The notes under the pieces are model-generated. The model made no database searches, was not told the DNA's origin, and saw only the letters and a program-made list of their open reading frames with translations. This document shows, one piece after another, positions 1-39,500 of a stretch of DNA of 64,000 bases. The position numbers and the translations under genes are program-made. Location of the stretch: positions 40,201,267 to 40,265,266 of the forward strand of contig OX411549.1 in NCBI GenBank assembly GCA_948146395.1, in the 5' to 3' direction. How positions within the stretch are numbered: position 1 is the stretch's first letter; each line of letters opens with the position of its first letter. This DNA is from Fragum whitleyi (lineage: Eukaryota > Mollusca > Bivalvia > Cardiida > Cardiidae).

Positions 1-372
1 GGGTAGTATATATATCAACAACCTTTTCCCCAACGGCAACATATTTTCTTTAATTGAAATTTGTTGCAGATGACGGAATGGGGCTTTGGAAAAAATATTA
101 ACAAGTATTTTAGTGTAGGAATCAAAATAACTTTAACCCATTAATTTACCAAACAGCAGAATTCTAGATTGGTCCAAATACAAAATGAAGACGACAATTT
201 CAAGTGAATGAAGCTTTACATTATTTGCTCTTTCGTGGTAGAAAACATTTTGGGAAATGAAAATATTGTTTCTGAAATCAATGGCTTGAAGAAAGCTATT
301 ATTGCTACGCTTAAGAATCACAAACAATATTTTCATTTCCCACAATGTTCTCTACTGTTGTCAAACTTAAAA

Positions 373-1320
373 AACAAGAGGACCATGGTGGTCCTAGATC
401 GCTCACCTGAGTCTCTTTGACCCCTGGGAAATCACATCAATTAAATAGGCAGATGTCAACAAGAAGATGATTTCTTCATAAGATCAATACCAATCAGCAA
501 AGACCAAAAAGAATATGCATGGGCAAAGCCCTTATATGAACAAAGGGGCAGGTAATGAGTAAACTTGGTGAAATTTAATTAAATTACATTGTGTATTTAT
601 TAATTCTATTATAAGAAAAGTCCCTACCTTCTGGTTTCAGATATTTTTTGTTGTTGTTTTTAAATAGTTCCCCCGTGGTGTCTGTGTAAAAAAGGGGGTG
701 GGGCCATTCAGAGCCCATTATGAACCCAGGGGTTTGATAAGTACATATCTGATAAAAGTCCACTAGATGGTGCTACATACCAAATATGAAAGCTGTCTGC
801 CATCTGGTTTCAGAGAAGAAGATTTTTTTTTCATAATATTTGCTCTTTTATTCTATGTAAAAAGGGTTGTACCAGGGTGCAGCATAAATATGACCAAAGG
901 GTCTTGAAATGAATAAACTTGGTAGAGGTCCACTATATGATGCTCCATACCAAATATGAAAGCTGTCTGCCTTCTGGTTTCAGAGAAGAAGATTTTTGCC
1001 CGGGTGGAGCCCAAATATGACACAAGGGTCTTGATATGAAAAAAAAACTTGGTAGAGGTCCACTAGATGATGCTACATTCCAAAAATTAAAGCTGTCTGC
1101 CTATGGTTTCAGAGAAGAAGATTTTTATATTTTCTCCTTTTTTGTTAAGGGCCAAGGGTGTGACAAGGCTGGATTTCATTTAATTGAACAACTATGGTAG
1201 AGCTTAACCCAAGGAACATCCCTGCTAAGTTTAATTAAGATTGGCCTACCGGTTTAGAAGGAGATGATGTTTAAAGCAATTGTGGACGACGGACATTGGA
1301 CGATCACAATAGCTCGAAAA
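373..1320 (+). mobile_element. Pearl-like repeat, family A, 3' truncated copy
   Basis: The element begins with AACAAGAG followed by the short hairpin GGACCATGGTGGTCC and the subterminal block GATCGCTCACCTGAG. It continues with several degenerate units built around 'CTTGGTAGAGGTCCACTA' and 'GAAAGCTGTCTGCC', about 170 bp apart. The right end stops at 'CACAATAGCTCG', so the 3' hairpin seen in other copies (16702-18204, 53175-56101, 62373-63622) is missing. No protein is encoded. Confidence 0.75.
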
Positions 1321-1710
1321 ACGTGGTGCAGTTGGGAAAAGGTTGCATATATATATATGCAACTGTACTCAGGATATATATATTACTATTTTTGTTTGTT
1401 TTTAAATTCAATTTCATATATACAATTAAATAATGTTATATTAGTTCGTTTAATTTTCCTTCATTTGAAGAATACTTTGATTGATGTTGTGTTCTAATGA
1501 ATGCATCATTTACGAATAAACATGGGACCAGAAGCTGATGACTTGGAATGGAAATGATTACTGTACGAGTACAAGAAATACCAGAAAGATATAGTTAGGT
1601 GCACCATGATGATATATAATTCAGAATTTCCTGAAAGGAGCATTCAACATTCATCCAATTCAATCAATCTGATTATTCTGAAATAGAATTCATCCATTAA
1701 CATACATAAC

Positions 1711-1728
1711 ACTCCCCCCCCCCCCCCC
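1711..1728. repeat. Poly-C tract
   Basis: An uninterrupted run of about 17 C followed by an A-rich stretch, in otherwise unassigned AT-rich DNA. Such runs are prone to length error in sequencing. Confidence 0.8.
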
Positions 1729-2339
1729 GAAAAAAAATAATAAAAAATATTTTTTGTTGGTTTTCTGCTAAATTACACATTTTCTTCCATCACATTCGTG
1801 TTTAGTAACAATTTCTCACATTTCAAAGTCATAAATATCATTATTTTTGCAAAAACTACAAAATTCCAATTTTCAACATATTTCATCAAAAAAACCATTT
1901 TTTGACCCAAAATTACTCAAATCGCAACGGAGGGATTGTTTTATATTTTTTTCTGTGGAAATGTGGATACATCCTGAGTACAGTTGCATAGGTTTCATTT
2001 CTGTTCTAATTTTGTCCAGGTCAAATGCTATTTTGATTGGACTACTTTGCCATTCCTACCAAACGTCATTTCAGTTCGACGAAAAGACAAAGGTGACATA
2101 ATAAACTACCGCGCAATCCATGCATAAAAATACCATGATCCACTTAGTTACTTCAATCTATTATAATTTATCATTTTAGTACTTTTTAATTCCTTTTTTT
2201 TTGTGAAATAGCTAAATCTTAGATACCCTGATATTCAAAAAGCACGATGCCTTAGTGCTGCCACTTTACAATGTCGAATTAAGTTTCGTATACGACATTT
2301 AAGTGAAAGTTTTAATACACCGTACAAAAACCTAGTATA

Positions 2340-2470
2340 TGAGCTAGTGCGAGACATTTCCAACAATTTCAAATATGAGCCAAAAAAAAAGACTCTGGCC
2401 AGCCTGTGCAAGTGCACAGTCTGTCCAGACTCTTTACTTTGCTCTCTATAGATAGATAAGGTCCCAAAAT
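2340..2470. repeat. Fragment of dispersed foldback family ('GCCTGTGNGTGACATT')
   Basis: The words 'GCGAGACATTTCCAACAATT' and 'CTCTGGCCAGCCTGTGC' match parts of a family also seen at 11019-11260, 26810-27015, 27868-27975, 32080-32236, 45580-45750 and 60610-61035. Complete copies have inverted ends (GAGCCTGTG...CACAGGCTC). The piece 'GTTGGAAATGTCACGCACAGGCTCAT' near 2932-2957 is the matching opposite end, so the copy may reach about 2957. Confidence 0.55.
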
Positions 2471-2992
2471 ATATTTCGACAGACAAACAATCTTCTAATT
2501 GCACTAAGTGACTGTCAGGGATTCAAAATATTTGCACTTCTTGCACATGTCAAATGGGGTACTTTGGTGTGTTATCTCCCTTGTTTGCTCTGTGGATTAA
2601 ATCAGAGGTGTTCCAAAATCGTTAGCGATCCTTTTAGAAATTTTCCTTATCCATAGTTTCTTTGAAGAAGTTGCGAATTTAATTTTTGTAAATACAAAGT
2701 TATTATTTATACAATTCGTATTTATGATACAGTTTTCAATAGCAAAGAAGAAAATAAATATTTATTTTACGTCAAATGTATCTTATAAAATGCGTAATAT
2801 TTGATTGAGAGCTTATCTTTAAATCTTACAGTGCAAAGAAATTAATGATAAAACCCAAGGTAACCACTGATTTGGACCCTTCCTCCTTTGGAAGTATTTC
2901 AAGGGAGATAACCAACCGATATCCCTCATTGTTGGAAATGTCACGCACAGGCTCATAAATCGTCTATATAGATGGAGACAAATCAGACTGAC

Positions 2993-3165
2993 CTGTATCC
3001 TCGGTTCTGGTATCCCCAACTCTGTAGCAAGGCTCTCACGTTCATGTATATCCGGGTACCGGTTCACATCGAAAATCTCCTCCATACGTCGAATGGAGTC
3101 TGACGTAAACACTGTACGGCTGCGGCGACGTCGTGTTTGAGACCGTCCCTCATAACTGTTTCTCT
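2993..3165 (-). CDS. Paired-class homeodomain exon (partial gene)
   Basis: This single exon encodes an arginine-rich lead and homeodomain residues 1-46 of a DNA-binding transcription factor. It reads from RRRSRTVF (Phe8) through RRMEEIF in helix 1 and YPDIHERE in helix 2 to PEPRIQ at residue 46. Canonical splice sites flank it: TTTGCAG before, CAG/GTCAGT after. The exon enters in phase 1 and leaves in phase 0. The intron between residues 46 and 47 is the classic PRD-class position, so Trp48, residue 50 and the rest of helix 3 lie in another exon, which I could not find in the 3 kb to the left and which is probably outside the window. The YPDI motif and E32 also fit PRD-like families. HESX-like, Dux-like or a lineage-specific family are all possible, so no symbol is given. 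Position 16 is Met, where most homeodomains have Leu. Confidence 0.85.
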
Positions 3166-3347
3166 CTGCAAAGTGGGAAGTTTACGTTAAAGCACAGAGC
3201 TAAAGAGCAATGTGTATATATTGTAAGCATTTAAAAATCACTTGGAATAGACCTTTTAGCACTCGGAAACAGTAAACATGATTACATCGAATACCGCGTT
3301 TATATACACGTCTGATCCAGTGTGTATTTACACTTTGTGGATACGAT

Positions 3348-3392
3348 GACGTCGTGTTTGAAACTGTCCCTCATAATTGTTTCTCTGTAAAG
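3348..3392 (-). pseudogene. Partial duplicate of the homeobox exon's 5' end
   Basis: This stretch repeats the acceptor region and N-terminal-arm coding sequence of the neighbouring homeobox exon (original at 3127-3173) with few differences. Both contain GACGTCGTGTTTGA, GTCCCTCATAA and TGTTTCTCT. The similarity stops just before the arginine-rich start of the homeodomain, so no second homeodomain is encoded. It still reads as an acceptor-like sequence (CTTTACAG on the minus strand). Confidence 0.7.
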
Positions 3393-3399
3393 TTAACAT

Positions 3400-5980
3400 G
3401 TCAGTTTAGTCCTCAAACGCCTTATGTGCTTATATACTGAATGGACACTGAATACCTTTTTAGGGCAGGGACGTTACACTAATGATGACAATTTTTATTC
3501 GTTTGATCGAGTCCTACAAAATACGGGTACTGCAGGGGCTGTCCAAAAAGTTTCGGGAAAAGATACGACATTCATTTATTATTCGATGATTCTTCACACT
3601 GTTTCATACACCGATAGCATAGTCCATATGATTTAGATTGAGTTAGTCAATTTTACAAATTGTTATTTATATTTACCATAGATACATCAGGTCGACGTGA
3701 GCAGGGCACTTGACGTGAAATATTTTAAGTAACTCCCTAAAATAGTCACGAAACTGTGAATTAACAAAAACCAACAAATGAAATAAGTCGAGTGATAGAG
3801 ATTTGCTGAGAAATTTAGTGATAATTACGGAAATGTTAACCATCTAAATCCTCGTAACGTTGAATGATCGAATACCATGTTTTGGTTAGGGAATCGCAAA
3901 AAAGAACGGTGAAAGAGGAGATGTACATAAGAGATTTTTATATTACAACAGAAAATACGTTATTAGTAATTGACGGGGGTATTAAATGTGATATATCGAC
4001 AAAATGAAGGTGTATTTTTACCCAGTTGAATATTTTTGATATTACGCGGGTGATATTACACTAGTGGAATAACTATGCAAATGAGCTAAGAACGTACAGC
4101 AACGTTGTATTTCATGGAATCATAATGCATTTGATGACGTCAGTTGGGAAAATGGGGAAAACAACAACTGCAGAAATCTAGCGCCGATCTTTTGAAGAAG
4201 GTAATGATTCAAGTGAATGTCTATTCGCCGTTGAGATTCAACATCAATTGAATAAGTCTCAGCGTAAGCTTGTGGTCATTTCATTTCTATCTACAGGATT
4301 TAATAAAAAGGCCTATGTCCTCTTTAATCATATATATTCATTTACTGGTTGTAAGATAGTTTTATTCTTTAATTCATGAGACCAAAAACCTAACCACAAT
4401 ATACCTATACGTGAAGTGAATGCGAACATGAACGCGATTACGGTTTTTAGTTAATTACCTTAATGAAATAAAATATATTTTCTTCATATCTAAACAGTTA
4501 ATTTCACGAGGTGAATACATAACGATTTCTCCATTATGAAAAACATTTCTTTCGTGACTACTCTGTGAGTAAACTTATAAAATATCGCTTACTCAAAATT
4601 GTTTTCATTAAGAAATGAAACAACATTTTCAGTCGATCAGAATGCACTTATCTTGGTGGACACAACTGAAATTAGATTATTCTAAATATCAACCAATGTA
4701 TGGTTGATCTGTCTCTGATATAATTTATTCGACTTTTCAAACAAGGAGTCTGTGCAACAATATTGTAAGTGCCTATATATTTATAGGCACTTACAATAGT
4801 GATGTGCTGACCCCTCGAAATAGGGCCTAAATTTTGCCAGAAACTTGTCACTGAATAAGTTATATAAACTAACCTCTATTTTCTAAGCAATAATCCATCA
4901 GTGAAATCACTGCCACCTTAAACGCCTTTTTATACGTTAATTATTTATTTTCATCTAGTAAAATATCCCATTAATTTCCTCCAGTAATATTGTTTGTTTT
5001 TAATTCATATTTCAACATTAATAATCATAAACATTTTCACTGATTCTTGCTAACTAGTATATTTTCTTCAGGAAATAGGGCCACGTTATTTTTCCTAACA
5101 TCAAATATTGGACATAATGCATTTATTAATCCAGGTAGGAGACAATACCGGTCGAAACTGAGTACCTAATGAGTAATTAAAGTTCAAAGAAACGCCGCCA
5201 AGGTTTCGTTTGTAATAGGAATAGGCAAACAATCAACAAACAACGAGATCAACTTTTTTTTATCCAATTATCTTATCGAGCCAATCAAAAGAACTTACAG
5301 TTAATTCGCGAGAGAAATTGTTTGTTGTTGTTATTTTCATTACTTTTCAGACGTCACGACCTGGTAAATATCACAGATTGAAGGAATCAAAGCAATTTCA
5401 AGCAAAAAAAACACAAATACAGTGAATACAAACACAGTCAAAAGGTTTTTTTTCTCTGAATTCAAAATAAAAGATTGAGAAAAATGGATGGGGTGGGGTT
5501 TTGTCCACTGTCAAAAGAGAAAGGTATGGTGTTTTGTCCACTCTATAAAATTTTGGTTGTGGGCTTTTGTCCCTGTGGGCTTTTGTCCGTATACTAAAAT
5601 AAAAGTTACTATTACAATAGAACAGGCCCTGCGATCAGAAGGCAAAAATGTCTGCGAATGATTAAAATCGGTAACCCTCTTCGCATGTTAGAGCCTGTGC
5701 AACATTTCGCGAATATTTTTATCTTGAACACAGGGTAATATGATTTGTAAGAGGACCATCTTACATGTGTAGCAAGAGTGTCTTTGGCACAAGAAACGCC
5801 AAATGAAAGCCCTTTTTACTAGGATGCTGAATCAAAAGAAAGGTGGAATAATGCTCTTGATCATAAGATGAAAGATTATCTTTGAAAGTATCAAACAAAT
5901 AAATCCTTAAATGAAGAGTTGATTCGTTTTATCTCAAATGTACAAGTTGAGTTTAAGATAATTTACAAAAGGCCACTTTT
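3400..5980. other. No gene recognised; AT-rich DNA with scattered repeats
   Basis: I see no convincing exon here, although 5' exons of the minus-strand homeobox gene could be hidden. Recognisable items are a 66-bp-type palindrome at 4752-4816 and a segment at about 4440-4690 that resembles 52170-52400 (shared 'TTTTCAGYCRATCAGAA'). The rest is unassigned. Confidence 0.5.
4752..4816. repeat. Palindromic MITE, family M1
   Basis: Inverted halves meet at AAGTGCCTATATATTTATAG and GGCACTTACAATA, with outer arms that degenerate towards 'GTGCTGACCCCT'. It is the same family as the near-perfect copy at 52889-52954. Confidence 0.8.
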
Positions 5981-6545
5981 TCCATGACATGGCATAGTTC
6001 ACTTAATCAGGACATTATGCTTACGGCCAAATGACAAAAACTTTACATGACCATATGATAATGAAAAGTATGTAAAGGAGAATTGGCGTTCAAAAGAAAT
6101 TTGACACGAGGGCCCCTTTACCAAGAAGCCGCTGAATTTCACAAAACCCGGAATTAATGCACAAGGTAAGATGACTAGGAACATTCTGTGAAACTTTCAT
6201 CCAAATCTGTCCATAAATCAAGGAGGAGTTTCGTTCACAAGCAATTTGACATGAAGGTCCTTTTTTCCATGACCCGTTTGAAATTTATCAAACCGCCATG
6301 ATATGCGTAAGGTCAGATGACTAGGGATATTTTGTGAAAGTTTCATCCAAATCGGACGGTTCATAAATGGAGGAATAGCGTTCACAAGAAATTTGAAATG
6401 ATGGCCCTTTCCCCAAGACGCGGCTGAATTTCACCAACCATTGTTAATATGTGCAAGGTCAGGTGGCTAGAAACATTTTGTGAAAGTTGCTTCTAAATCG
6501 GTCCTTAAATGAAGGGGGAGTTGCGTTTACCAGGTTGCGACGTAC
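5980..6545. repeat. Tandem ~142-bp core repeats (pearl-like, ends missing)
   Basis: About four degenerate units recur around 'GAAATTTGACAYGA', 'AAGGTCAGATGACTAGG' and 'GTGAAAGTTTCATCC'. The spacing of the first word (about 6096, 6237, 6379) gives a period near 142 bp. The layout matches the cores of the pearl-like families elsewhere in the window, but no 5' or 3' hairpin was identified. Confidence 0.6.
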
Positions 6546-7609
6546 GGGTGGATGATACCAATATACGACCACCTTCGGCGACCAAAAGATCTCCACAGAC
6601 AATCGGAACGGATTTACAAAATCTGATTTTCTTCAGATTAAATAACCAAAGTACCAACAGAAGCCGAGTTACCTAAAGAATGACCAAAAATTATTACACT
6701 TACGTCCAAGATACTTTCCAGTTCATGGAAAAGTCCGAGCGGTTGTTCCGAATGGTTTCTTTGATTAGAATCCGGAAACGGAAAGTTCTACAGACAGACA
6801 TGGTGAAAACAATATTCCCCCCCTACTTCGTAGGTGTGTGTGTTCGGAGGGGGGGGGGGATATAAAATCCGATATCCGTCACTCATATACTGTTTTTTGC
6901 GTACTCATTTTTTTATTTTCTTGCATTAACCCCTGCGACTACTAAGCATCTTCTGTGGGGGTCGTTCATATCGAAAATACTACGGTAGCTAAAATTGATA
7001 GGCATACAAAGTCCGTAACGATCTGTAATTAATAAGAAACAATCAACTCGTTTAAGTAGACATTCGAGCAGGTGCAAAAGATCAACAATTTCACATTTGC
7101 TTGAAGTTGAGCCATTGATTAATTAATGTGCGTTGTCATGCAGTACATTTTCTGTGCAATACAAAAATGCTGACCGTCTTAAGTAACTGTGAGTCACTCG
7201 TTATTTACGGAGTTCAAATGCACGAATCGGATCATGCTTAGCGCAAATGGCCCAAGGGGATACTCGAGACTGTAGTAAACGTCTTTTTTTTCAATGCAGT
7301 AAAACCTGTATTGAGCAAGCACCAAGGGACATTAAAAAGTGCTTCATACCGGTAAATTTCAGTGTAATTGCTTCATTTGGGAACGCTGTGGCCGGATGCT
7401 TAAGAAAAAAATTAAGACGGCTTATAAAACTCTTTCAACATTTTTTATTTGTCCGACTTGGAAGAAGTTGCAGACGAAAATGAACAAGAGCTACGTAGAG
7501 CGGCGCATATACGCCCGAAGGGGCTTGTCAGTTACTTTGGCTTGTCAGTGAATGACATACTATGACCCTTTGAGTGTAAATTGAAAATGCACAACTATAC
7601 ACCAAACAG

Positions 7610-8230
7610 TAATTTTGAAAGTTTCAGTTCATTATAATTCTAAGTGTAAGACGAATTGCTCACAAAAGAAATATTGTGAATTTCAATCAATCCAAGGGCA
7701 GATAATACAAGAAAGACATAAGCTTTTTGAATTTCCGAAGTCGTATGCTGAACTAAATATCAGGGATACATTGTGGCAAGATTCAGTTCAATCAAATTAA
7801 ATAGCACACGCACAAAAAAAAAACTAATTTTAAGCTGTATTGTTAAGTAAAAAGCAGATAAATCAGGAAATACTTTACACATCAAATAAATTTTAGTCCT
7901 AAGCACAACTAGACATCCTACAGAGTCATTCTGGCCAATTTCCCTTCATTCCCATTCAATATGTAGAAGAAAGTGAGCTCACAGCTCATTTCCATTGATA
8001 GTTAAGGAGGAGTTGCGCACACAAAAAACAGTGATTTTCGTTAAATTCAAGGGCAGATAATTCAAGATTTCTCAGGAACGACTGGAGCCATTTAAATTTC
8101 AAAGGCCTTATGCACAACGAGACATCAAAGGCAGTAATTGTGCCAAGTTTCAGCTCATTTCCATTGATAGTTTAGGAGGAGTTGTGCACACAAAAAATGC
8201 TTACAGGTGGACAGACGACCGAGGCCATAA
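7610..8230. repeat. Degenerate tandem repeat units
   Basis: Units share 'TTTCAGYTCATT', 'GGAGGAGTTGYGCACACA' and 'AAGGGCAGATAATWCAAGA'. The block ends with 'GGTGGACAGACGACCGAGGCC', which resembles the microsatellite and 3' region of pearl-like elements. The short open frames here are not convincing genes. Confidence 0.5.
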
Positions 8231-8819
8231 CATAAAACAACCCTTCGAGCGTATAAAAAGGATATAACTTGAAATGAAACCATCGCATGTGGTAGAAAAC
8301 ATTGTAGAAAAAGGACAAAATGCTTGTAACGAGCATCTTTCTTCACTTTCAAAGGCGTTTTCCTAGGAATAAAAACACAGGGACGTTTACAGGACAGGGT
8401 TAATACAAGTCCCAATTATGAGAGACCATCATAGCAATTATAAGACAAAGGATGTATACAAACGATTAAATCAAATTCAATATTAGATATTGTGAGTAAG
8501 GGGGAAATACCTTTTTTTACATGCAAGTATTAGGGAAAGATAAGTCCTTTAACCTGAAAAGAAAATTTTGGACAGGGCAGAATTGAAACATTTTACAGAC
8601 TGCAAATCTAAGCTGGTTAATATTTTTAAAATTTGATTTTTTAACAATGTTTTTTTGTCCTTCTGGTTAGCTATAAGTACCAGCCATTTCATTATTTTCC
8701 AAAAAGTTTTCCGATTCCTTTTTCATAAGGGCCGTAAATGAGCAGAATTAAGTACAAGTAGGTTATATGTCATGTTGGTATAAGAAACAAACACTAGGAC
8801 CATTTTTATACAAGCTAAA

Positions 8820-8974
8820 GGTAGTGGACCCGTAATAGTTCTGCAACATTTCTGACCTCATGAACTTTCACAATGCTGAAAGGTTTCCTATTGAAAATCA
8901 TTAGGAAACCTCAGTTTACACTGTTCAACTTCATTACCCCCAAAACATTGCAGAACTATTAAGGGTCCACTACC
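8820..8974. mobile_element. Foldback MITE, family M2
   Basis: The ends are inverted (GGTAGTGGACCCGTAATAG...TAAGGGTCCACTACC) and an inner inverted pair surrounds 'TTTCCTATTG...CATTAGGAAACC'. It lies about 30 bp downstream of the AFG2A stop codon. Other copies are at 9263-9419 and 61048-61201. Confidence 0.8.
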
Positions 8975-8986
8975 ATAATAAGATGT

Positions 8987-8992
8987 TTTATT
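8987..8992 (-). terminator. Candidate AFG2A polyadenylation signal AATAAA
   Basis: Minus-strand AATAAA lies about 12 nt after the AFG2A stop codon (9004-9006) and just before the M2 foldback element. If used, the 3' UTR would be very short and would end in or at the MITE. Confidence 0.45.
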
Positions 8993-9003
8993 ACAATATT
9001 CTA

Positions 9004-36127
<27,124 letters not shown>

Positions 36128-36471
36128 TTTTGATGTTTGAATTCAACTTTCACGTGTTTTCTTGTATTTGTTTACATCTCGTACTTTAGGTCAAATCTCG
36201 CGTTGTTTGGTAGAGGCACGTGTCAAAATTCGAGAGTTCAGAATCCAAGAATAAACCTTGCTAAATTTCGTACAGAAAACGATAAAAAAAGCATTGCAAT
36301 TATCATCAAATATAAGCTACAGCTTCACAGTGTTGTTTGCAACCTTTATAAAGCGATATTGATTATTTTAACCTTGGACAAAGCAAACATGTTTTCCTAG
36401 TAGACGTTGAAAATACTCAATTCGCCTACCCCACCCACTCATTTTTGCTGGTAGACGATGAAATAACCAAT
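36128..36471. promoter_or_regulatory. Divergent AFG2A/RBM26 promoter with two CACGTG boxes
   Basis: Only 344 bp separate the two start codons, which point away from each other. The gap has no obvious TATA box placed for either gene. It contains two perfect CACGTG E-boxes (36151-36156, 36217-36222) and a TCTCGCG word (36196-36202) that is half of the TCTCGCGAGA promoter element. CACGTG boxes are often bound by MYC/MAX or USF/TFE-type factors, so shared control of two RNA- or ribosome-linked genes is a reasonable inference. Confidence 0.7.
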
Positions 36472-36530
36472 ATGTTGATCGAAAAGGTTGAACAGCTGAA
36501 AGAATGGCTGACAAATTCATTATCTCCTAT
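36472..36530 (+). CDS. RBM26: RBM26 exon 1
   Basis: Starts at ATG 36472 (MLIEKVEQLKEWLTNSLSP) and ends CCTAT/GTGAGT in phase 2. The ATG at 36458 is followed at once by an in-frame stop, which fixes this start. Confidence 0.88.
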
Positions 36531-39500
36531 GTGAGTATGAAAAAATAAGTTGATAAGTAAAGTTACAACTAGCGTCAACTTTACTTAAGTGTAAGATTCG
36601 TACTTGGAACGGATCGTACACAATCGATATGGGTAAAAATGCCAGAGATAAAAATGCCATAGGTAGAAATGTCAGAAGTAAAATGCTATAGGTAATAATG
36701 CCATAGCTAAAATGGTAAATATGCCATGGGTATATCCCAAATTCTAAAAGCTAGCACAAGCCCTGTGGGTTTACAGTCAAAACGGCACAGGGTCAAAACG
36801 GCACAGGGTCAAAACGGCCCGTAATTTGGTCAAAACGGCCCAAACCAGTTTTTACAATCGGTCAAAACGGCCCAAACATTTAATTTGCTTTATTTTTTCC
36901 TATCTTTGCCAATAAAAAATAAATTATTATTATAGATTGAAAAAAAGGTTTACATGAAGTTAAAAACTTATGCAGGCCTATTTCTTTTACAAATGTGTGG
37001 CATCAAATAGGCCGAACTGATTTTAAACAGCTTTATTTATGAAATGCCGCTTTTGATTAGGTGGGAAAATACAGTCCTATGCGAGCACACTTTTAAAGCA
37101 CCGATTTCAATCCTGAAAATTACTATAATCACGATTTGAATGTATAATATATACATCAACACGATTAAACCTTAAAGCATGCCAAGAAGTCCAATTTTCC
37201 CCAAATCAGGTAAAATTCCCAATTTACAAAGCCGATGATCTTTCTTATAGAAAGTTGATATTACAAATAAGACATGATCTGTCGTATTTCAGTATAAGTT
37301 TGAAGGACCAAGGGAGAAACAAAACTTTATTCTGGCTAAAATATACACGGAACCTAAGTCTACCCCAAACAACAAAAATAAAGTTTATCCCAATTTTTCA
37401 GAAATTACACATTTCCCCAATATGCCTTTTTTCCAACCCGTTCCCATAAAGCACTTAAAAATACACTGTTAACGTTAGCAGTTCTTGATATAGAGTTGGC
37501 ACACTTCACAAGAAAAAAGTTTGTAAGATTTTGAATTTTACCCACATTTGATTTCTCTTTATAAAAGAATTTTACATGAATCTTTTTTAATGGGAATTTA
37601 TATTTTACTAGACGTCTTTTCTGCGATAGTTACGAACAATAAGATTAGTAATGATTATATTAAATTCTAACAAAATAACAACCTTTATACGGTGTAAAAC
37701 TCTGCCAATAAGTTAAAACAGTCGAAATTTGAATTTCAAGAACCCATTCCTTTCATTTTTCGAGAATTTATATAAAAAAACCGAAGAAGAAAAGGGTGCT
37801 AAGTAGGTCGAAACTAGCATTGGCGTATTCGTTAACATTAATCTTAGACGTTATAATAAGAAAATAAGTTTGCTTTATAATTTCAAAGGGTTATTTGAGA
37901 CAAAATTTCTATTTGGGCCGTTTTGACCGAATGAAAAATCTGCTTTGGGCCGTTTTGACCAAATTACGGGCCGTTTTGACCGAAATGCGGGCCGTTTTGA
38001 CTATGGGCCGTTTTGACTTTGGGCCGTTTTGACTTGCACCCGCCCTGTGTAACCATTTTTTGAAATTATTTAATCGATTTGATTTTAAATTTGAAGTGAC
38101 AGTAAATATCTGTAATTTTACTTTTGAATAAGAGGACCTCAGACATCGGAAATTCAAAAGGAAGAAAATAAAAAAAAATTAGCACTCAGTGTTCGAATAA
38201 TAATATTGTTTTTATTTCTCTGAGCAGATGTGAAGCTGATCCAGGAGCCCTTGCAAAGTATGTTGTTGCACTTGTTAAGAAAGACAAACCATTGAATGAA
38301 CTGAGAGATAGCTGCGTGGATCAGTTAGATGTGTTCTTGCAGACAAGTAAGTTAAATCCTTAATCTGCCGAACTTCAAATTTTGATTCAAATAAATTGCA
38401 AAGTTTTCAGAAATCCCCACCAGTCTTAGTCTTACTCATACAACTTTTTCCCCCTATGATATAGAAGAAAGCAAGGTAGTGTCTGCAAATCAAAATGACA
38501 TGCTATAAGAGAAATTATCATAAAAGTTTCACATTTTTAGCTCCACTGGCTGAAGGTCACTGGGGCTATTGTCATGGCGTTGTGTCTCCATCCATCCGTG
38601 CATCCGGTCAAAAACTTGGGCGTGGCTAATTTCCAAATATGGTAAAAAATTGTTGTGATCGGATGGAAAATATGTATTTTATGGGCAGAGGTCATTTCTA
38701 TATATGTTATATAGTGAAAACTTTGGAAATCAGTTTCTCAGATTCTAATAGATGGATACCAATAAAATTTTACATGTATGATCCTAGGGTGACCCATTAT
38801 CAGTCTACAAAAAGTTGTTGTGATCAGATGAAAAATATGTATTTTATGGGTGGAGGTCATTTCTCTATATGTTATATAGTGAAAACTTTGAAAATCATTT
38901 TCTCAGAATCTAACTGATAGATATCAACCAAATTTTACATGAGAGATACTTGAGTGACCCTTTATCAGTCTACCAAGATTATTGTGATCAGATGAAAAAT
39001 ATGTATTTTATTGTTTGGAGGTCATTTCTATAAAAGTTATATAGTGGAAACTTTCAAAATCACTTTCTCAGAATTTAACCAATGGTTATCAACCAAATTT
39101 CACTGCAATGATCCTTGAGTGACCCTTTATCAGTCTAACAAAAATTATTGTGATTGGATGAAAATTATGTATTTTATGGGTGGAGGTCAGTTCTCAATAT
39201 ATTATATAGTGTAAAATTAGAAAATCATTTTCTCAGAATGTAACCGATGGATATCAATCAAACTTCATTGGTATGATCCTTGGGTGACCCATTATCATGC
39301 TGCCAAAAATTATTGTCATTTGATGAAAAATATGTCTTTTATAGGCAGAGGTCATTTCTCTATATATTATAATGTGGGAACTTTGAAAATCATTTTCAAC
39401 ATCAGTAGAACTCAAAATATCTAAAAATCTAGTCAAAACTTTGCTATTACAAGAACTTCAAGCCTGTGGAGCGAGTCAAGCCATTCATGGCTTTCTTGTT

